Part shown: positions 52,224 through 60,957 of the stretch, piece after piece
How the letters are laid out: each line of letters begins with the position of its first letter
How positions within the stretch are numbered: the stretch's first letter is position 1
Assembly: GCF_001426905.1 (NCBI RefSeq)
Contig: NZ_LMFQ01000001.1
Coordinates: 372,001-436,000, forward strand
Source: Caulobacter sp. Root1455
Lineage (GTDB): Bacteria; Pseudomonadota; Alphaproteobacteria; Caulobacterales; Caulobacteraceae
Direction of reading: 5' to 3'
Length of the DNA stretch: 64,000 nt
Notes under the pieces: model-generated
The model's database searches: none
The model's input: the letters and a program-made list of their open reading frames with translations, nothing else
What the model was told of the DNA's origin: nothing
Program-made: the position numbers and the translations under genes

Positions 52224-52325
52224 ATGAAATGCTTGGAAGAATTTCCCCGCCGGCCGGAATCTTCGAACCGGCGGGGAGTCTTCGTCAAGCCGTCATGTCT
52301 TTTTGCCGCACCCTGTGGCCTTTAG
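52224..52325 (+). CDS. Possible small ORF, 33 aa
   Basis: An ATG with a strong GGAGGACGCT site opens 33 codons to TAG. The peptide is MKCLEEFPRRPESSNRRGVF and continues to CLFAAPCGL. It contains a hairpin (52245-52276) and no recognised domain. The ribosome site is better than average, but the hairpin and opposite neighbours make chance likely. Confidence 0.25.
   Translation: MKCLEEFPRRPESSNRRGVFVKPSCLFAAPCGL
52245..52276. terminator. Hairpin between phaB and the DUF4908 gene
   Basis: CCCCGCCGG (52245-52253) pairs with CCGGCGGGG (52268-52276), a 9-bp stem with a 14-base loop. No T-run follows on either strand. It may end or pause the phaB transcript. Confidence 0.5.
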
Positions 52326-52344
52326 GCCGCGCCTTGCGGCCCGG

Positions 52345-53070
52345 TTAAGCGGCCATGTACTGGCCGCCGTTGATCGTCAGGGTGGCGCCGGTCACGAAGC
52401 CGGCCCGCTCGCCGGCCAGGAACGCGACCATGTCGGCGATCTCCTCGCCCTTGCCCAGGCGGCCGACCGGGATGCCGGCGATGATGCCGGCCAGGACGTT
52501 CTCGGGCACGGCCGCGACCATCTCGGTGTCGATATAGCCCGGACAGATGACGTTGGCGGTCACGCCCTTCTTGGCGTTCTCCAGGGCCAGGGCCTTGGTG
52601 AAGCCGATCAGCCCGGCCTTGGCGGCCGAATAGTTGGTCTGGCCCATCTGGCCCTTCTGGCCATTGATCGAGCTGATGTTGATGATCCGGCCCCAGCCGC
52701 GCTCGCGCATGCCCTCGATGACCGGACGGGTCATGTTGAAGGCCGAGTCCAAGTTCACCCGGATGACTTCGGACCACTGCTCGTAGGTCATCTTGTGCAG
52801 CATGCCGTCGCGGGTGATGCCGGCGTTGTTGACCAGCACCTCGATCGGGCCCAGCTCGGCCTCGACCTTCTTGACGGCGGCGGCGCAGTCGTCGAACGCG
52901 CCGACATTGCCCTTGACCACCATCACGCCCAATTGCTTGGCGCAGGCCGCGGCGGCCTCCTCGTTGCCGGAATAGCCGGCCGCTACCTTCATTCCGTCGG
53001 CCACGAGCCGCTCGCAGATCGCCCGACCGATGCCCCGGGTGCCGCCGGTCACGAATGCAACTCTCGCCAT
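52345..53070 (-). CDS. phaB: Acetoacetyl-CoA reductase
   Basis: 241 residues. NADP-type SDR: FVTGGTRGIGRAI, LVNNAGITRDGMLHKM, ISSINGQKGQMGQTNYSAAKAGLIGFTKALA and CPGYIDTEM. The GITRDGMLHKM loop is the PhaB hallmark. It reduces acetoacetyl-CoA to (R)-3-hydroxybutyryl-CoA for polyhydroxybutyrate. It lies downstream of phaA on the same strand with a 153-bp gap, so they probably form a unit. Confidence 0.95.
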   Translation of the reverse strand: MARVAFVTGGTRGIGRAICERLVADGMKVAAGYSGNEEAAAACAKQLGVMVVKGNVGAFDDCAAAVKKVEAELGPIEVLVNNAGITRDGMLHKMTYEQWSEVIRVNLDSAFNMTRPVIEGMRERGWGRIINISSINGQKGQMGQTNYSAAKAGLIGFTKALALENAKKGVTANVICPGYIDTEMVAAVPENVLAGIIAGIPVGRLGKGEEIADMVAFLAGERAGFVTGATLTINGGQYMAA

Positions 53071-53223
53071 GATCTTCTCCCGCCAGTTTCTTATGGTTGC
53101 ACGTGGGTGGCGCGGGGGAACAAGCCCCCACGCCGCCCGTCATGAAAAATTTGCCGAAACGCCCAATCAAAACACCCAATCAAAACAGGCGTCTGATCAC
53201 AGCGCCCGTCGAGGCCTTGGGGG

Positions 53224-54399
53224 TCAGACCGCCTCGACGCACATGGCCACGCCCATGCCGCCGCCGATGCACAACGTGGCCAGGCCCTTCTTGGCTCCCG
53301 AGCGCTTCATCTCGTGGACCAGGGTGGTCAGGATGCGCGCGCCCGAGGCGCCGATGGGGTGGCCGATGGCGATGGCGCCGCCGTTGACATTGACCTTGGC
53401 CGGGTCGAGGCCCAGCTCGCTGACCACGCACAGGGACTGGGCGGCGAAGGCCTCGTTGCTTTCGACCAGGTCCAGGTCCGAGACCTTCCAGCCAGCCTTT
53501 TCCAGCGCCTTCTTCGAGGCCGGGATCGGGCCGGTGCCCATGATCTCGGGATCGACGCCGGCATTGGCCCACGAGGCGATGCGGGCCAGGGGCGTCAGGC
53601 CGCGCGCCTTGGCGTTCTCGGCGGTCATCAGCACCAGGGCGGCGGCCCCGTCATTGAGGCCCGAGGCGTTGGCGGCGGTGACCGTGCCGTCCTTGGTGAA
53701 GGCCGGCTTGAGGCCCGAAATGCCGTCCAGGGTGACGCCGTGACGGATGAATTCGTCCTTGTCGACGACCGTGTCGCCCTTGCGGCCCTTGATGGTGACC
53801 GGCGCGATCTCGGCGTCGAACCTGCCGGCCTTCTGGGCGGCTTCGGCCTTGTTCTGGCTGGCGACGGCGAACTTATCCTGGGCCTCGCGGGTGATCTGCC
53901 AGCGCGAGGCGATGTTCTCGGCGGTCTGGCCCATGTGATAACCGTGGAAGGCGTCCCACAGGCCGTCCTTGATCATGGTGTCGACGAAGGAAAGGTCGCC
54001 CATCTTCTGGCCGTTGCGCAGGGCCTGGGCGTGCGGGGCCTGGCTCATGCTCTCCTGGCCGCCCACCACCACGATGTCGGCGTCGCCGGCGGCGATCTGC
54101 TGGGCGCCCAGGGCCACCGCGCGCAGGCCCGAGCCGCACAGCTGGTTCAGACTCCAGGCCGGGCTTTCGACCGGGATGCCGGCGTTGACCGAGGCTTGGC
54201 GGGCCGGACCCTGGCCGGCGGCGGCCTGCAGCACCTGGCCCAGGATCACCTCGTCGACGTCGGCCGGCGTGATGCCCGCCCGCTCGACGGCGGCCTGGAT
54301 GGCCAGCTTGCCCAGCTCGTGAGCCGGCAGGCTGGAGAGGGCGCCGAGGAACGATCCGACCGGCGTGCGGGCGGCGGAGACGATGACGATGTCGCTCAT
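53224..54399 (-). CDS. phaA: Acetyl-CoA acetyltransferase
   Basis: 391 residues, typical for PhaA. The first active cysteine is C88 in [11 protein letters not shown], the histidine is in [17 protein letters not shown], and the second cysteine is in [14 protein letters not shown]. It condenses two acetyl-CoA to acetoacetyl-CoA. The start at [10 protein letters not shown] is standard for the family, with GGGAG upstream. It is divergent from phaR, which is expected to repress pha genes. Confidence 0.95.
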   Translation of the reverse strand: MSDIVIVSAARTPVGSFLGALSSLPAHELGKLAIQAAVERAGITPADVDEVILGQVLQAAAGQGPARQASVNAGIPVESPAWSLNQLCGSGLRAVALGAQQIAAGDADIVVVGGQESMSQAPHAQALRNGQKMGDLSFVDTMIKDGLWDAFHGYHMGQTAENIASRWQITREAQDKFAVASQNKAEAAQKAGRFDAEIAPVTIKGRKGDTVVDKDEFIRHGVTLDGISGLKPAFTKDGTVTAANASGLNDGAAALVLMTAENAKARGLTPLARIASWANAGVDPEIMGTGPIPASKKALEKAGWKVSDLDLVESNEAFAAQSLCVVSELGLDPAKVNVNGGAIAIGHPIGASGARILTTLVHEMKRSGAKKGLATLCIGGGMGVAMCVEAV

Positions 54400-54620
54400 G
54401 GCGAAGGAACTCCCGTGACGTGTTTCCAGGCGCTTCTCGCAGTTGCGGCGCCCATGATTTTGCGGTGCACCATCACCTTGCATAAACCTGCGGGGTTCGT
54501 CACGCGCACATTTTCACGGGATGTTGCGAACTCCAAGCGCCGCCGGTACTGGCGCCATGCCTTTGCTTCCGCGATAGTGCGATGCGAAAAGGCGGAGACA
54601 ACGCTGTCCTAGGGAACGAA
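54400..54620. promoter_or_regulatory. phaA/phaR divergent promoter region
   Basis: 221 bp between the divergent starts. TTGC-type motifs occur at 54459-54468 (TTGCGGTGCA) and 54478-54482 (TTGCA). PhaR is known to bind TGCA-rich sites in relatives, so these are candidates, but no full operator is clear. Confidence 0.4.
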
Positions 54621-55301
54621 ATGTCCGAGAACAACGAAAACGGCGAAACGGGTTCGGCCCGCGCCCCCGGCGAAAAGAACGGCGGCCAGAAGGTCGTCAT
54701 CAAGAAATACGCCAACCGTCGCCTCTACAACACAGCCTCTTCCTCTTACGTCACCCTCGAGCACCTGTCGGACATGGTGAAGGAGGGAGTCGACTTCGTG
54801 GTGTACGACGCCAAGACCAACGACGACATCACCCGGTCGGTCCTGACCCAGATCATCTTCGAAGAGGAAAACCGGGGCGGCGGCCAGAACCTGCTGCCGA
54901 TCCAGTTCCTGCGCCAGCTGATCGGGTTCTACGGCAATTCGATGCAGGCGTTCCTGCCCAGCTATCTGGAAATGTCGCTGGAGAGCTTCACCAAGCAGCA
55001 GGAGCGCATGCGCACCCAGTTCGCGGGCCTGACCCCGGGAATCGGCGGCGCCAAGGGCATGCCGGGCATGGGCGTCTACGAAGAGCAGATCCGCCAGAAC
55101 ATGGCGCTGTTCGACCGGGCCATGAAGATGTTCTCGCCGTTCGCCTACGCCCGGCCCGAGGACGCGCCCGCCGCTCCGGCCGAACCACCGCCGCCCGCCG
55201 CGGCGGCGCCGTCCGCGCCCAGCGAGGACTCCCTGGCCGACCTCAAGCGCCAGCTGGAGGCCATGCAGCAGCAGATCGAGAAGCTGGCGACCAAGCCTTA
55301 G
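54621..55301 (+). CDS. phaR: Polyhydroxyalkanoate synthesis repressor PhaR
   Basis: 226 residues, starting at MSENNEN with AGGGAACGAA upstream. The N-terminal PHB/PHA accumulation regulator DNA-binding domain spans about 25-85 (IKKYANRRLYNTASSSYVTLEHLSDMVKEGVDFVVYDAKTNDDITRSVLTQIIFEEE). The second PHB_acc domain follows (QFLRQLIGFYGNSMQAFLPSYLEMSLESF). An Ala/Pro stretch leads to a short C-terminal coiled coil. PhaR represses phasin and other pha genes and is released by PHB granules. Confidence 0.94.
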   Translation: MSENNENGETGSARAPGEKNGGQKVVIKKYANRRLYNTASSSYVTLEHLSDMVKEGVDFVVYDAKTNDDITRSVLTQIIFEEENRGGGQNLLPIQFLRQLIGFYGNSMQAFLPSYLEMSLESFTKQQERMRTQFAGLTPGIGGAKGMPGMGVYEEQIRQNMALFDRAMKMFSPFAYARPEDAPAAPAEPPPPAAAAPSAPSEDSLADLKRQLEAMQQQIEKLATKP

Positions 55302-55305
55302 GGCC

Positions 55306-55412
55306 GTGCGTCCTTCGAGGCTCGGCTGCGCCTCACACCTCAGGATGAGGAATGCGGAGCAACAAAGCTCCTCATCCTGAGGCGCCCGCGTAGCGGGCCT
55401 CGAAGGACGCAC
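55306..55412. repeat. Family G repeat, copy 2 (longer arms)
   Basis: GTGCGTCCTTCGAGGC at the left matches GCCTCGAAGGACGCAC at the right. Inside, CCTCAGGATGAGG faces CCTCATCCTGAGG, and the left arm holds a further hairpin (GAGGCTCGGCTGCGCCTC). It shares the outer and inner blocks with copy 1 at 24228. It follows phaR by four bases. Confidence 0.85.
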
Positions 55413-55482
55413 CGCGCTTCCACGACCCCTTAACCACGCCGGCTGACCGGTCCTTAACCGTCATGGATCACAACTCTTCACC

Positions 55483-55827
55483 ATGAACGGTCCGATCGAC
55501 CCCATCCGGCGCGCCCAGCCCGCCCGCCGCGCGCTGCCCGCGCCGCGCGACGCCGACCGTCCCGAGGCGGACGGCGAAGAGGACGTGACCTTCGTGCGCG
55601 ACGAGCAGCCGGCCCCGCCGCCGCGCGATCCGCGACCCAACACGCGCCGGGGGGGCGCCTTCGCCGCCTTCGCCGCCCATCTGATGGGTCAGAGCGGCCA
55701 GAAGCGCGGTCTGCGCGGTGGGCAGGAAGTGCTCGACGCGGCGCGTTCGACCTATCTCGGCACGGAATATTCCGGCCCGGCCGACCGCCGTCCCAGGGCG
55801 GGCCTGATCAAGAAGACCGAAATCTAG
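55483..55827 (+). CDS. Hypothetical protein, 114 aa
   Basis: 114 residues with a highly charged, Pro/Arg-rich and probably unstructured first half (MNGPIDPIRRAQPARRALPAPRDADRPEADGEEDVTF). A more ordered end (HLMGQSGQKRGLRGGQEVLDAARSTYLGTEYSG) follows. No ribosome site is obvious. Its TAG overlaps the convergent neighbour's stop in CTAG. The end resembles small Caulobacter proteins without assigned role, but this is a faint impression. Confidence 0.7.
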   Translation: MNGPIDPIRRAQPARRALPAPRDADRPEADGEEDVTFVRDEQPAPPPRDPRPNTRRGGAFAAFAAHLMGQSGQKRGLRGGQEVLDAARSTYLGTEYSGPADRRPRAGLIKKTEI

Positions 55828-56147
55828 CCCTTCAGGCGGGCCAGTTCCGCTTCGAGCGCGGCGACCCTGGCCTCCAGCATCGCCACCTTCTGCTCCAGCG
55901 TCAGCGCCTCGCCCGGCAGGGCCGCGGCGTGCGCGCCCACGCCCGCCCGGCGCGCGGCCTCGGCCAGCGGAACGCCCAGGAGCTCGGCGAAAGCGGCGAT
56001 CTGGGCGGCGGTCAGCTCTCGCTGGTCCTTGTAGGCCAGGACCAGCTCCTCGCCGGTCATGCCGGCCACGGCGGCCAGCACCGCCCGCGTCAGCCCCCGC
56101 TCGGCGAGCCGCGCGTCGTACCAGAGCTGGTCGAAGAACAACGCCAT
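55824..56147 (-). CDS. Hypothetical protein with helix-turn-helix-like and coiled-coil parts
   Basis: 107 residues. Residues 10-65 are helical (RLAERGLTRAVLAAVAGMT, ELVLAYKDQRELTAAQIAAFAELLGVPLAEAARRAG), a pattern that looks like a Cro-type five-helix domain. Residues 80-107 form a coiled coil (LTLEQKVAMLEARVAALEAELARLKG). It may be a small DNA-binding dimer (inference). The stop overlaps the convergent gene's stop by four bases. Confidence 0.72.
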   Translation of the reverse strand: MALFFDQLWYDARLAERGLTRAVLAAVAGMTGEELVLAYKDQRELTAAQIAAFAELLGVPLAEAARRAGVGAHAAALPGEALTLEQKVAMLEARVAALEAELARLKG

Positions 56148-56225
56148 GACGCGAGGCTAACGCAGGAGGCGGCGTTGGCGCCAGTCTTGCTTGGTTGTCG
56201 GTGAATTCAGCCGACGAGATCCATC

Positions 56226-56297
56226 ATGCTGCTCACCGCCGTGACCCGCTTCTTCGACATCGCCGTGGTGACCCTGATCTTCACGGCCCTGACCTAG
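56226..56297 (+). CDS. Possible 23-aa membrane peptide gene
   Basis: ATG to TAG, encoding MLLTAVTRFFDIAVVTLIFTALT, a nearly complete membrane helix. The TAG is shared in CTAG with the stop of the convergent thiolase. The ribosome site (GACGAG) is weak. Small membrane peptides of this kind are real in many bacteria, but the case rests only on composition. Confidence 0.3.
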   Translation: MLLTAVTRFFDIAVVTLIFTALT

Positions 56298-57565
56298 GCG
56301 CTTTCCAGCAGCATCATCGTGCCCTGGCCGCCGTCGGCGCAGATGCTGACGATGGCCTTCTCGCCCTTGGGCCGGGTGGCCAGTTCCTTGACAGCCTGGC
56401 TGAGGATCCGCGCCCCGGTCGCCCCGAACGGATGGCCGACCGCCAGGCTGCCGCCCGTCGGGTTCATCCGCTCGCGCGGGAACTTGCCCAGATCGACATC
56501 GACGCCCGCCTTGGTCCTGCGGAACGCCTCGTCCTCCCAGGCGGCGATGTGCGACAGCACCTGGGCGGCGAAGGCCTCGTGGATCTCCCACAGGCCGACA
56601 TCGGCGTAGTTCAGACCGTTGCGGGCCAGCAGGCGCGGCACGCCGTAGGCGGGGGCCATCAGCAGGCCCTCGTTTCGCAGGTCGATCGAGGTGACCTCGT
56701 AGTCGACCACCTTCACCCGCGGCGTCCTGGCCGGCAGGCGCGCCAGGCCCGCCTCGGACGCCACCCAGATCGCGGCGGCCCCATCGGTCAGGGGCGAGGA
56801 ATTGCCGGCCGTCAGCGTGCCCTGGCCGCTGGTCCGGTCGAAAGCCGGCGCCAGCTTGGCCAGCTTCTCCAGCGTCGAATCCTTGCGCGGGATGGTGTCG
56901 CGCTTCAGCTCGCCGATCGGAATCACCAGGTCGTCGAAGAAGCCGGCCTCCCAGGCCGCGACCGCGTGCTGGTGGCTTTCGAAGGCGATCTGGTCCTGGT
57001 CGGCCCGGGCCAGCTTCCACGCCTTGGCGGTGATCTCGGTGTGCTCGCCCATCGACAGGCCGGTGGTGCGATTGGCCACCTTGGGAATCCACAGCTTCAG
57101 GTCGCCGGCCTTCAGCCTGGTCAGGTGCGCCAGCTTCTGGCCGGGAGTCTTGGCGGCCTGGAAGCCCTTGAGCCAGTCGGAGAAGGCGATGCTGGCCCCG
57201 ATCTGGACCTTGCTCATGCTCTCGACCCCGCCGACCAGGGCCAGGTCGCGGCCGCGCCCGTCGATCATGCCGGCGGCCTCGATAACCCCGATCATGCTGG
57301 TCGAGCAGGCCATGATCGTCGAGAAGGCCGGGATGGTCGGATCGGCCCCGGCGTCCAGCAGCACCTCGCGGGCGATGTTGCTCCAGGTCAGGTTGGGGAT
57401 CACCGTGCCCCAGATCGCGAAGTCCGGCCGCGCCCCCTGTGCGAGCATGGCCTGGACCACGGGGACCGACAGGGCGATGGCGTCATGGGTCTTCAGCGGC
57501 CCGTCGACCTTGGCGAAGGGAGTGCGCAGGCCGGCCGCCAGCCAGATGTCGGGTTTGGACGCCAT
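56294..57565 (-). CDS. Thiolase family protein (acetyl-CoA acyltransferase)
   Basis: 423 residues. The active cysteine is C87 in STIMACSTSMIG, the His is in SLAVGHPFGATGARIL, and the second cysteine is in IVSICADGGQGTMMLLE. WEIHEAFAAQVL is also typical. The form is closer to FadI-type degradative thiolases than to PhaA, so beta-oxidation is a likely role. It is transcribed convergently to the 23-residue ORF and lies upstream of no other same-strand gene in a close unit. Confidence 0.92.
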   Translation of the reverse strand: MASKPDIWLAAGLRTPFAKVDGPLKTHDAIALSVPVVQAMLAQGARPDFAIWGTVIPNLTWSNIAREVLLDAGADPTIPAFSTIMACSTSMIGVIEAAGMIDGRGRDLALVGGVESMSKVQIGASIAFSDWLKGFQAAKTPGQKLAHLTRLKAGDLKLWIPKVANRTTGLSMGEHTEITAKAWKLARADQDQIAFESHQHAVAAWEAGFFDDLVIPIGELKRDTIPRKDSTLEKLAKLAPAFDRTSGQGTLTAGNSSPLTDGAAAIWVASEAGLARLPARTPRVKVVDYEVTSIDLRNEGLLMAPAYGVPRLLARNGLNYADVGLWEIHEAFAAQVLSHIAAWEDEAFRRTKAGVDVDLGKFPRERMNPTGGSLAVGHPFGATGARILSQAVKELATRPKGEKAIVSICADGGQGTMMLLESA

Positions 57566-57643
57566 GATCGTGATCCCGCGAAAGACAGGATGTCAGCATG
57601 GCCCGGCTTCGCCGCAAGGGTCTTGTCTAAATCGGCGCTAACC

Positions 57644-57719
57644 GGGGACATGCCGTTGCGGCGTGTCCCCTTCCGACGCACCGATCTCGACTGGGGACAC
57701 GCCGCGAGGGCATGTCCCC
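57644..57719. repeat. Family C snap-back repeat, copy 3
   Basis: 27-bp arms at 57644-57670 and 57693-57719 with one or two mismatches (GCCGTTGCGG versus GCCCTCGCGG). It is nearly identical to the repeat at 19720-19798. It stands between two minus-strand genes. Confidence 0.88.
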
Positions 57720-57728
57720 GGCCGTAAA

Positions 57729-58154
57729 CTAGTGCGCGTCGCCGAAGTCCACGTCGCGGCGGGCCGAGACGATGGTCACGATGAAGCCGGCCAGCACGTC
57801 CAGCAGCACCATCACGGTCAGCAGGAAGAACACCGAGGTGCCGAAGGCCGGGGCCAGCAGGAACTCGACCAGGCAGAGGATGAACAGCACCATCGACAGC
57901 GAGTGGTTGATGATCGCGATCTTGCGGCTGGTCGTCGACTTCAAGAGCTCGACGAACAGCACCACCAGCGAGGCGGCCAGCAACAGGTCGCCCAGGCTGA
58001 CGGTCCAGTCCGCCTTGGAGGTCATGTGGATCGTGAACAGCTGCTCGGCCAGCCGGGCCTGGGCGCCGTTGGCGTGGAAGCCGCCCGCCAGGGTCAGGAC
58101 GATCAGGTTGTAGACCAGCACTGGCAGGGCCAGCAGCGGAAACGCGGCGAACAT
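57729..58154 (-). CDS. Hypothetical membrane protein, 141 aa
   Basis: 141 residues with four hydrophobic segments (LLALPVLVYNLIVLTLAG, LGDLLLAASLVVLFVELL, SMVLFILCLVEFLLAPAFG, FFLLTVMVLLDVLAGFIVTIVSA) and a short charged loop in between. A good ribosome site, GGGGGAGAG, precedes the ATG. No family was recognised. It is between the thiolase and a family B repeat. Confidence 0.78.
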   Translation of the reverse strand: MFAAFPLLALPVLVYNLIVLTLAGGFHANGAQARLAEQLFTIHMTSKADWTVSLGDLLLAASLVVLFVELLKSTTSRKIAIINHSLSMVLFILCLVEFLLAPAFGTSVFFLLTVMVLLDVLAGFIVTIVSARRDVDFGDAH

Positions 58155-58275
58155 GTTCCGGCTCTCCCCCGAGAGGCGCGCCCCATAGGCGCGCGACGAC
58201 GGACGACAGGGTTAACCGGTTTTGCGGATTCCGGAAAGGCGGCGCCGCCCAGCGGGCGAGCTCCGCTCAAATGCC

Positions 58276-58413
58276 CGTCATCCTCGGACTTGTTCCGAGG
58301 ACCCCTGCTTCAACCGCGAAGAAGGATGATCCATGGGGCGGTGAGGTCGCGGCCTTGCTGCAAGCGACAACGCGGCGGACCTAGGGGTCCTCGGAACAAG
58401 TCCGAGGATGACG
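58276..58413. repeat. Family B snap-back repeat, copy 4
   Basis: 31-bp arms at 58276-58306 and 58383-58413. The interior starts GCTTCAACCGCGAAGAA and resembles copy 2. The gap 58155-58448 holds only this repeat and a short GC-rich stretch, and no gene. Confidence 0.9.
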
Positions 58414-58448
58414 GAGGGGGATGGTGGAGGCAAAGAAGGGCTAACCCC

Positions 58449-59186
58449 TCAAACCTCGTCCACGCCTTGCGGATTGCGGGCCCGGGTCTGCAGCCACATC
58501 ACGCCCAGCAGGTCGGACACCGAGGCCTTGAGCCGGCCGAAATTGGTGTATTTCGACACCCCGCTCTCGCGGTGACGGTGGTTCACCGGCTGGAACTCGA
58601 CCTGGTAGCCCTCCCGCAGCATCAGGGCCGGGATGTAGCGGTGGATGTGATCGAAATAGGGCAGCCGCAGGAAGGCCTCGCGGCGGAAGGCCTTGAGCCC
58701 GCAGCCGGTGTCGTTGGCCGTGTCCTTCAGCATGCGCTTGCGCACGCCGTTGCCGAACTTGGAGGCGAAGCGCTTGGCCGAGCTGTCCTGGCGCTTGACC
58801 CGCTCGCCGCCGACCAGGGCCAGCTCGGGCGGCGCAGCCTTCAAAGCCTTCGCGAGACGAGGCGCGTCGGCCGGGTCGTTCTGGCCGTCGCCGTCCAGGG
58901 TGATGACGATCGGGGCGCGGGCGGCCAGCACGCCGCTGCGCACGGCGCGGCTCTGGCCCGAATTCTTGCGATGGCTCAGCACCCGCAGCTGCGGGATCTC
59001 GGCCTTCAGGGCCACCAGCAGGGCCTTGGTGTCGTCGCGGCTGGCGTCGTCGATGAAGATGATCTCGTGGTTTTCGCCCGCGAAGGCGGCGGCGATCTCG
59101 CGCGCCAGGGCAGGCGCCGCCCCGCCCTCGTCGAAGACGGGCACGACGACGGAATAGTCGGGAATAGCGGAAGCGGAAGCGGTCAT
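58449..59186 (-). CDS. Family 2 glycosyltransferase (DPM1-like)
   Basis: 245 residues from the ATG with GAGAGG upstream; a TTG at 59204 would add six residues. GT-A fold: VVVPVFDEGG, IIFIDDASRDDT, VITLDGDGQNDPADA (metal-binding DxD region), and GLKAFRREAF, then MLREGYQVEFQPVNHRHRESGVSKY. It fits polyprenyl-phosphate sugar transferases such as dolichol-phosphate mannose synthase, which charge a lipid carrier. A family 39 glycosyltransferase that uses such donors is divergent from it, which fits. Confidence 0.9.
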   Translation of the reverse strand: MTASASAIPDYSVVVPVFDEGGAAPALAREIAAAFAGENHEIIFIDDASRDDTKALLVALKAEIPQLRVLSHRKNSGQSRAVRSGVLAARAPIVITLDGDGQNDPADAPRLAKALKAAPPELALVGGERVKRQDSSAKRFASKFGNGVRKRMLKDTANDTGCGLKAFRREAFLRLPYFDHIHRYIPALMLREGYQVEFQPVNHRHRESGVSKYTNFGRLKASVSDLLGVMWLQTRARNPQGVDEV

Positions 59187-59241
59187 CGCCCTCTCATAGC
59201 GCAAAAATAGCCAGAAAGAAGGATCGTGCTATTCCACTACA

Positions 59242-60957
59242 ATGACGCTTGAATCACGCCTGGATGATTGGAGCCGCGGCTGGCGCGGTCCGCTGTTCGC
59301 CGCGCTGGTGGCGCTGATCGCCGGCCTGCCCGGCCTGTTCGCCATGCCGCCGCTCGACCGCGACGAATCCCGCTTCGCCCAGGCGACCGCCCAGATGCTG
59401 GAAACCGACGACATGGTCGTCATCAAGTTCCAGGACCAGCCGCGCTTCAAGAAGCCGGTCGGCATCCACTGGCTGCAGGCGGCCAGCGTCACCGCGTTCT
59501 CGGCCGCCGAGGACCGCGGCATCTGGGCCTATCGCCTCCCCTCGCTGCTGGGCGCCATGCTGGCGGCGGCGGCCTGCGCCTGGGGCGCGGCGGCGCTGCT
59601 GGGACCCAAGACCGGCCTGCTGGCCGGCGGCATATTGGGGGCGACCATCCTGCTGTCGACCGAGGCCTTCATCGCCAAGACCGACGCGGCCCTGTGCGGC
59701 TTCACCACCCTGGCCATGGCCGCCCTGATGCGGATCTACGCCGCGCATCTCGCGGGCGAGAAGGTTCATCGTTGGACCAAGCTGGCCTTCTGGGTCGGCC
59801 TGGCCATGGGCGTGCTGATCAAGGGCCCGGTCGGGCTGATGGTCGTGGCGCTCAGCGTGATCGCCCTGTGGATCTGGGACCGCAAGGCGGTCTGGATCAA
59901 GGACCTGGGCTGGGGCTGGGGCGTGACCGTGCTGGCGGCCATCGTCCTGCCCTGGGCGATGATGATCACCGTGGCCACCGACGGCGCCTTCTGGTCGACG
60001 GCCGTGGCCGGCGACCTGGCCCCCAAGCTGGCCGGCGGCCAGGAAAGCCACGGCGCGCCGTTCGGCAGCTACGCCCTGGCGGCGTTCCTGCTGGTGTTCC
60101 CGACCACGCTGTTGCTGCCCGCCGGCCTGGTCCAGGGCTGGACCGGGCGCAAGGAGGCCGGGATCCGCTTCGCCCTGTGCTGGCTGATCCCGACCTGGCT
60201 GGTGTTCGAGATCCTGCCGACCAAGCTGGTGCACTACACCCTGCCCGCCGTGCCGGCCCTGTGCATGCTGATGGCCGCCGCCCTGCGCGCCCCGCTCGGC
60301 CCGATCTCGCGGGTGATCGGCGCGGTCTTGTCGGCCCTGGCGGGCCTGCTGTTCGCGGTCGTGGCGATCTATCTGCAGCGCGAGCACGGCGATTCCGGCG
60401 ACATTCCCTGGACGGCGCTGACCGCCCTGCTGTTCCTGGCCTCGGGCGGCGTCGGGGCCGTGCTGATCATGCGCAAGACCGCCGCCACGGCCCTGGTCGC
60501 GGCCGGGGCGATCGGCATCGCCGCCCACGCCGCCCTGGTCGGCCTTCTCGTTCCCCGCCTGGAGCCGCTGCTGCTGGCGCCGCGCCTGGAAAAGGCCCTG
60601 GAACAGGCCGACCTGGCGCCCCGGGGCGGCGCGCCGGGCCCCGTGGCCGTCACCGGCTACGCCGAGCCCAGCATGATCTTCCTGCTGGGCACCACCACCG
60701 AACTGACCGACCCGGTCGGCGCGGCCAAGGCCGTCGCCCAGGGCCGTCCCGCCGTGGTCGAGGGCCGCCAGGAAAAGGCCTTCCAGGCCGCCCTCGCCGC
60801 CCTGGGCCAGACCGCCCGTCCGGCCGGCGTGGTCGCGGGCTTCGACTATTCCGACGGCGACGAAGAGCGCCTGACGCTCTATCGCGGCGCGCCGATCCGC
60901 CCTGAGGACGAGACCGGCGACGAGACCGCGGAAACCCAAGCGGAGGCCCGCCCATGA
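59242..60957 (+). CDS. Family 39/ArnT-like glycosyltransferase
   Basis: 571 residues with about 11 hydrophobic segments. The N-terminal loop holds MPPLDRDESRFAQATAQML, with the acidic pair expected in GT-C enzymes. KFQDQPRFKKPVGIHWLQAASV is the family block that follows. The C-terminus is a soluble tail. ArnT and Pmt-like enzymes transfer sugars from a polyprenyl-phosphate donor to lipid A, proteins or cell-wall sugars. Its stop overlaps the HMG-CoA lyase start in ATGA. Confidence 0.9.
   Translation: MTLESRLDDWSRGWRGPLFAALVALIAGLPGLFAMPPLDRDESRFAQATAQMLETDDMVVIKFQDQPRFKKPVGIHWLQAASVTAFSAAEDRGIWAYRLPSLLGAMLAAAACAWGAAALLGPKTGLLAGGILGATILLSTEAFIAKTDAALCGFTTLAMAALMRIYAAHLAGEKVHRWTKLAFWVGLAMGVLIKGPVGLMVVALSVIALWIWDRKAVWIKDLGWGWGVTVLAAIVLPWAMMITVATDGAFWSTAVAGDLAPKLAGGQESHGAPFGSYALAAFLLVFPTTLLLPAGLVQGWTGRKEAGIRFALCWLIPTWLVFEILPTKLVHYTLPAVPALCMLMAAALRAPLGPISRVIGAVLSALAGLLFAVVAIYLQREHGDSGDIPWTALTALLFLASGGVGAVLIMRKTAATALVAAGAIGIAAHAALVGLLVPRLEPLLLAPRLEKALEQADLAPRGGAPGPVAVTGYAEPSMIFLLGTTTELTDPVGAAKAVAQGRPAVVEGRQEKAFQAALAALGQTARPAGVVAGFDYSDGDEERLTLYRGAPIRPEDETGDETAETQAEARP

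Noticed and set aside
54459..54500. PhaR operator in the phaA/phaR gap
   Set aside because: Only short TTGC/TGCA motifs are seen; a full dyad as in known PhaR sites is not clear.
55431..55459. Paired TTAA half-sites before the 114-residue gene
   Set aside because: They are about 20 bp apart and cannot form a normal CtrA box.
57493..57681. Short minus frame over the family C repeat
   Set aside because: It is formed by the repeat and the thiolase start in another frame, and has no ribosome site.
59254..60939. Long minus-strand frame opposite the ArnT-like gene
   Set aside because: Gln/Gly/Arg-rich shadow with no domain; the plus strand carries a convincing membrane enzyme.
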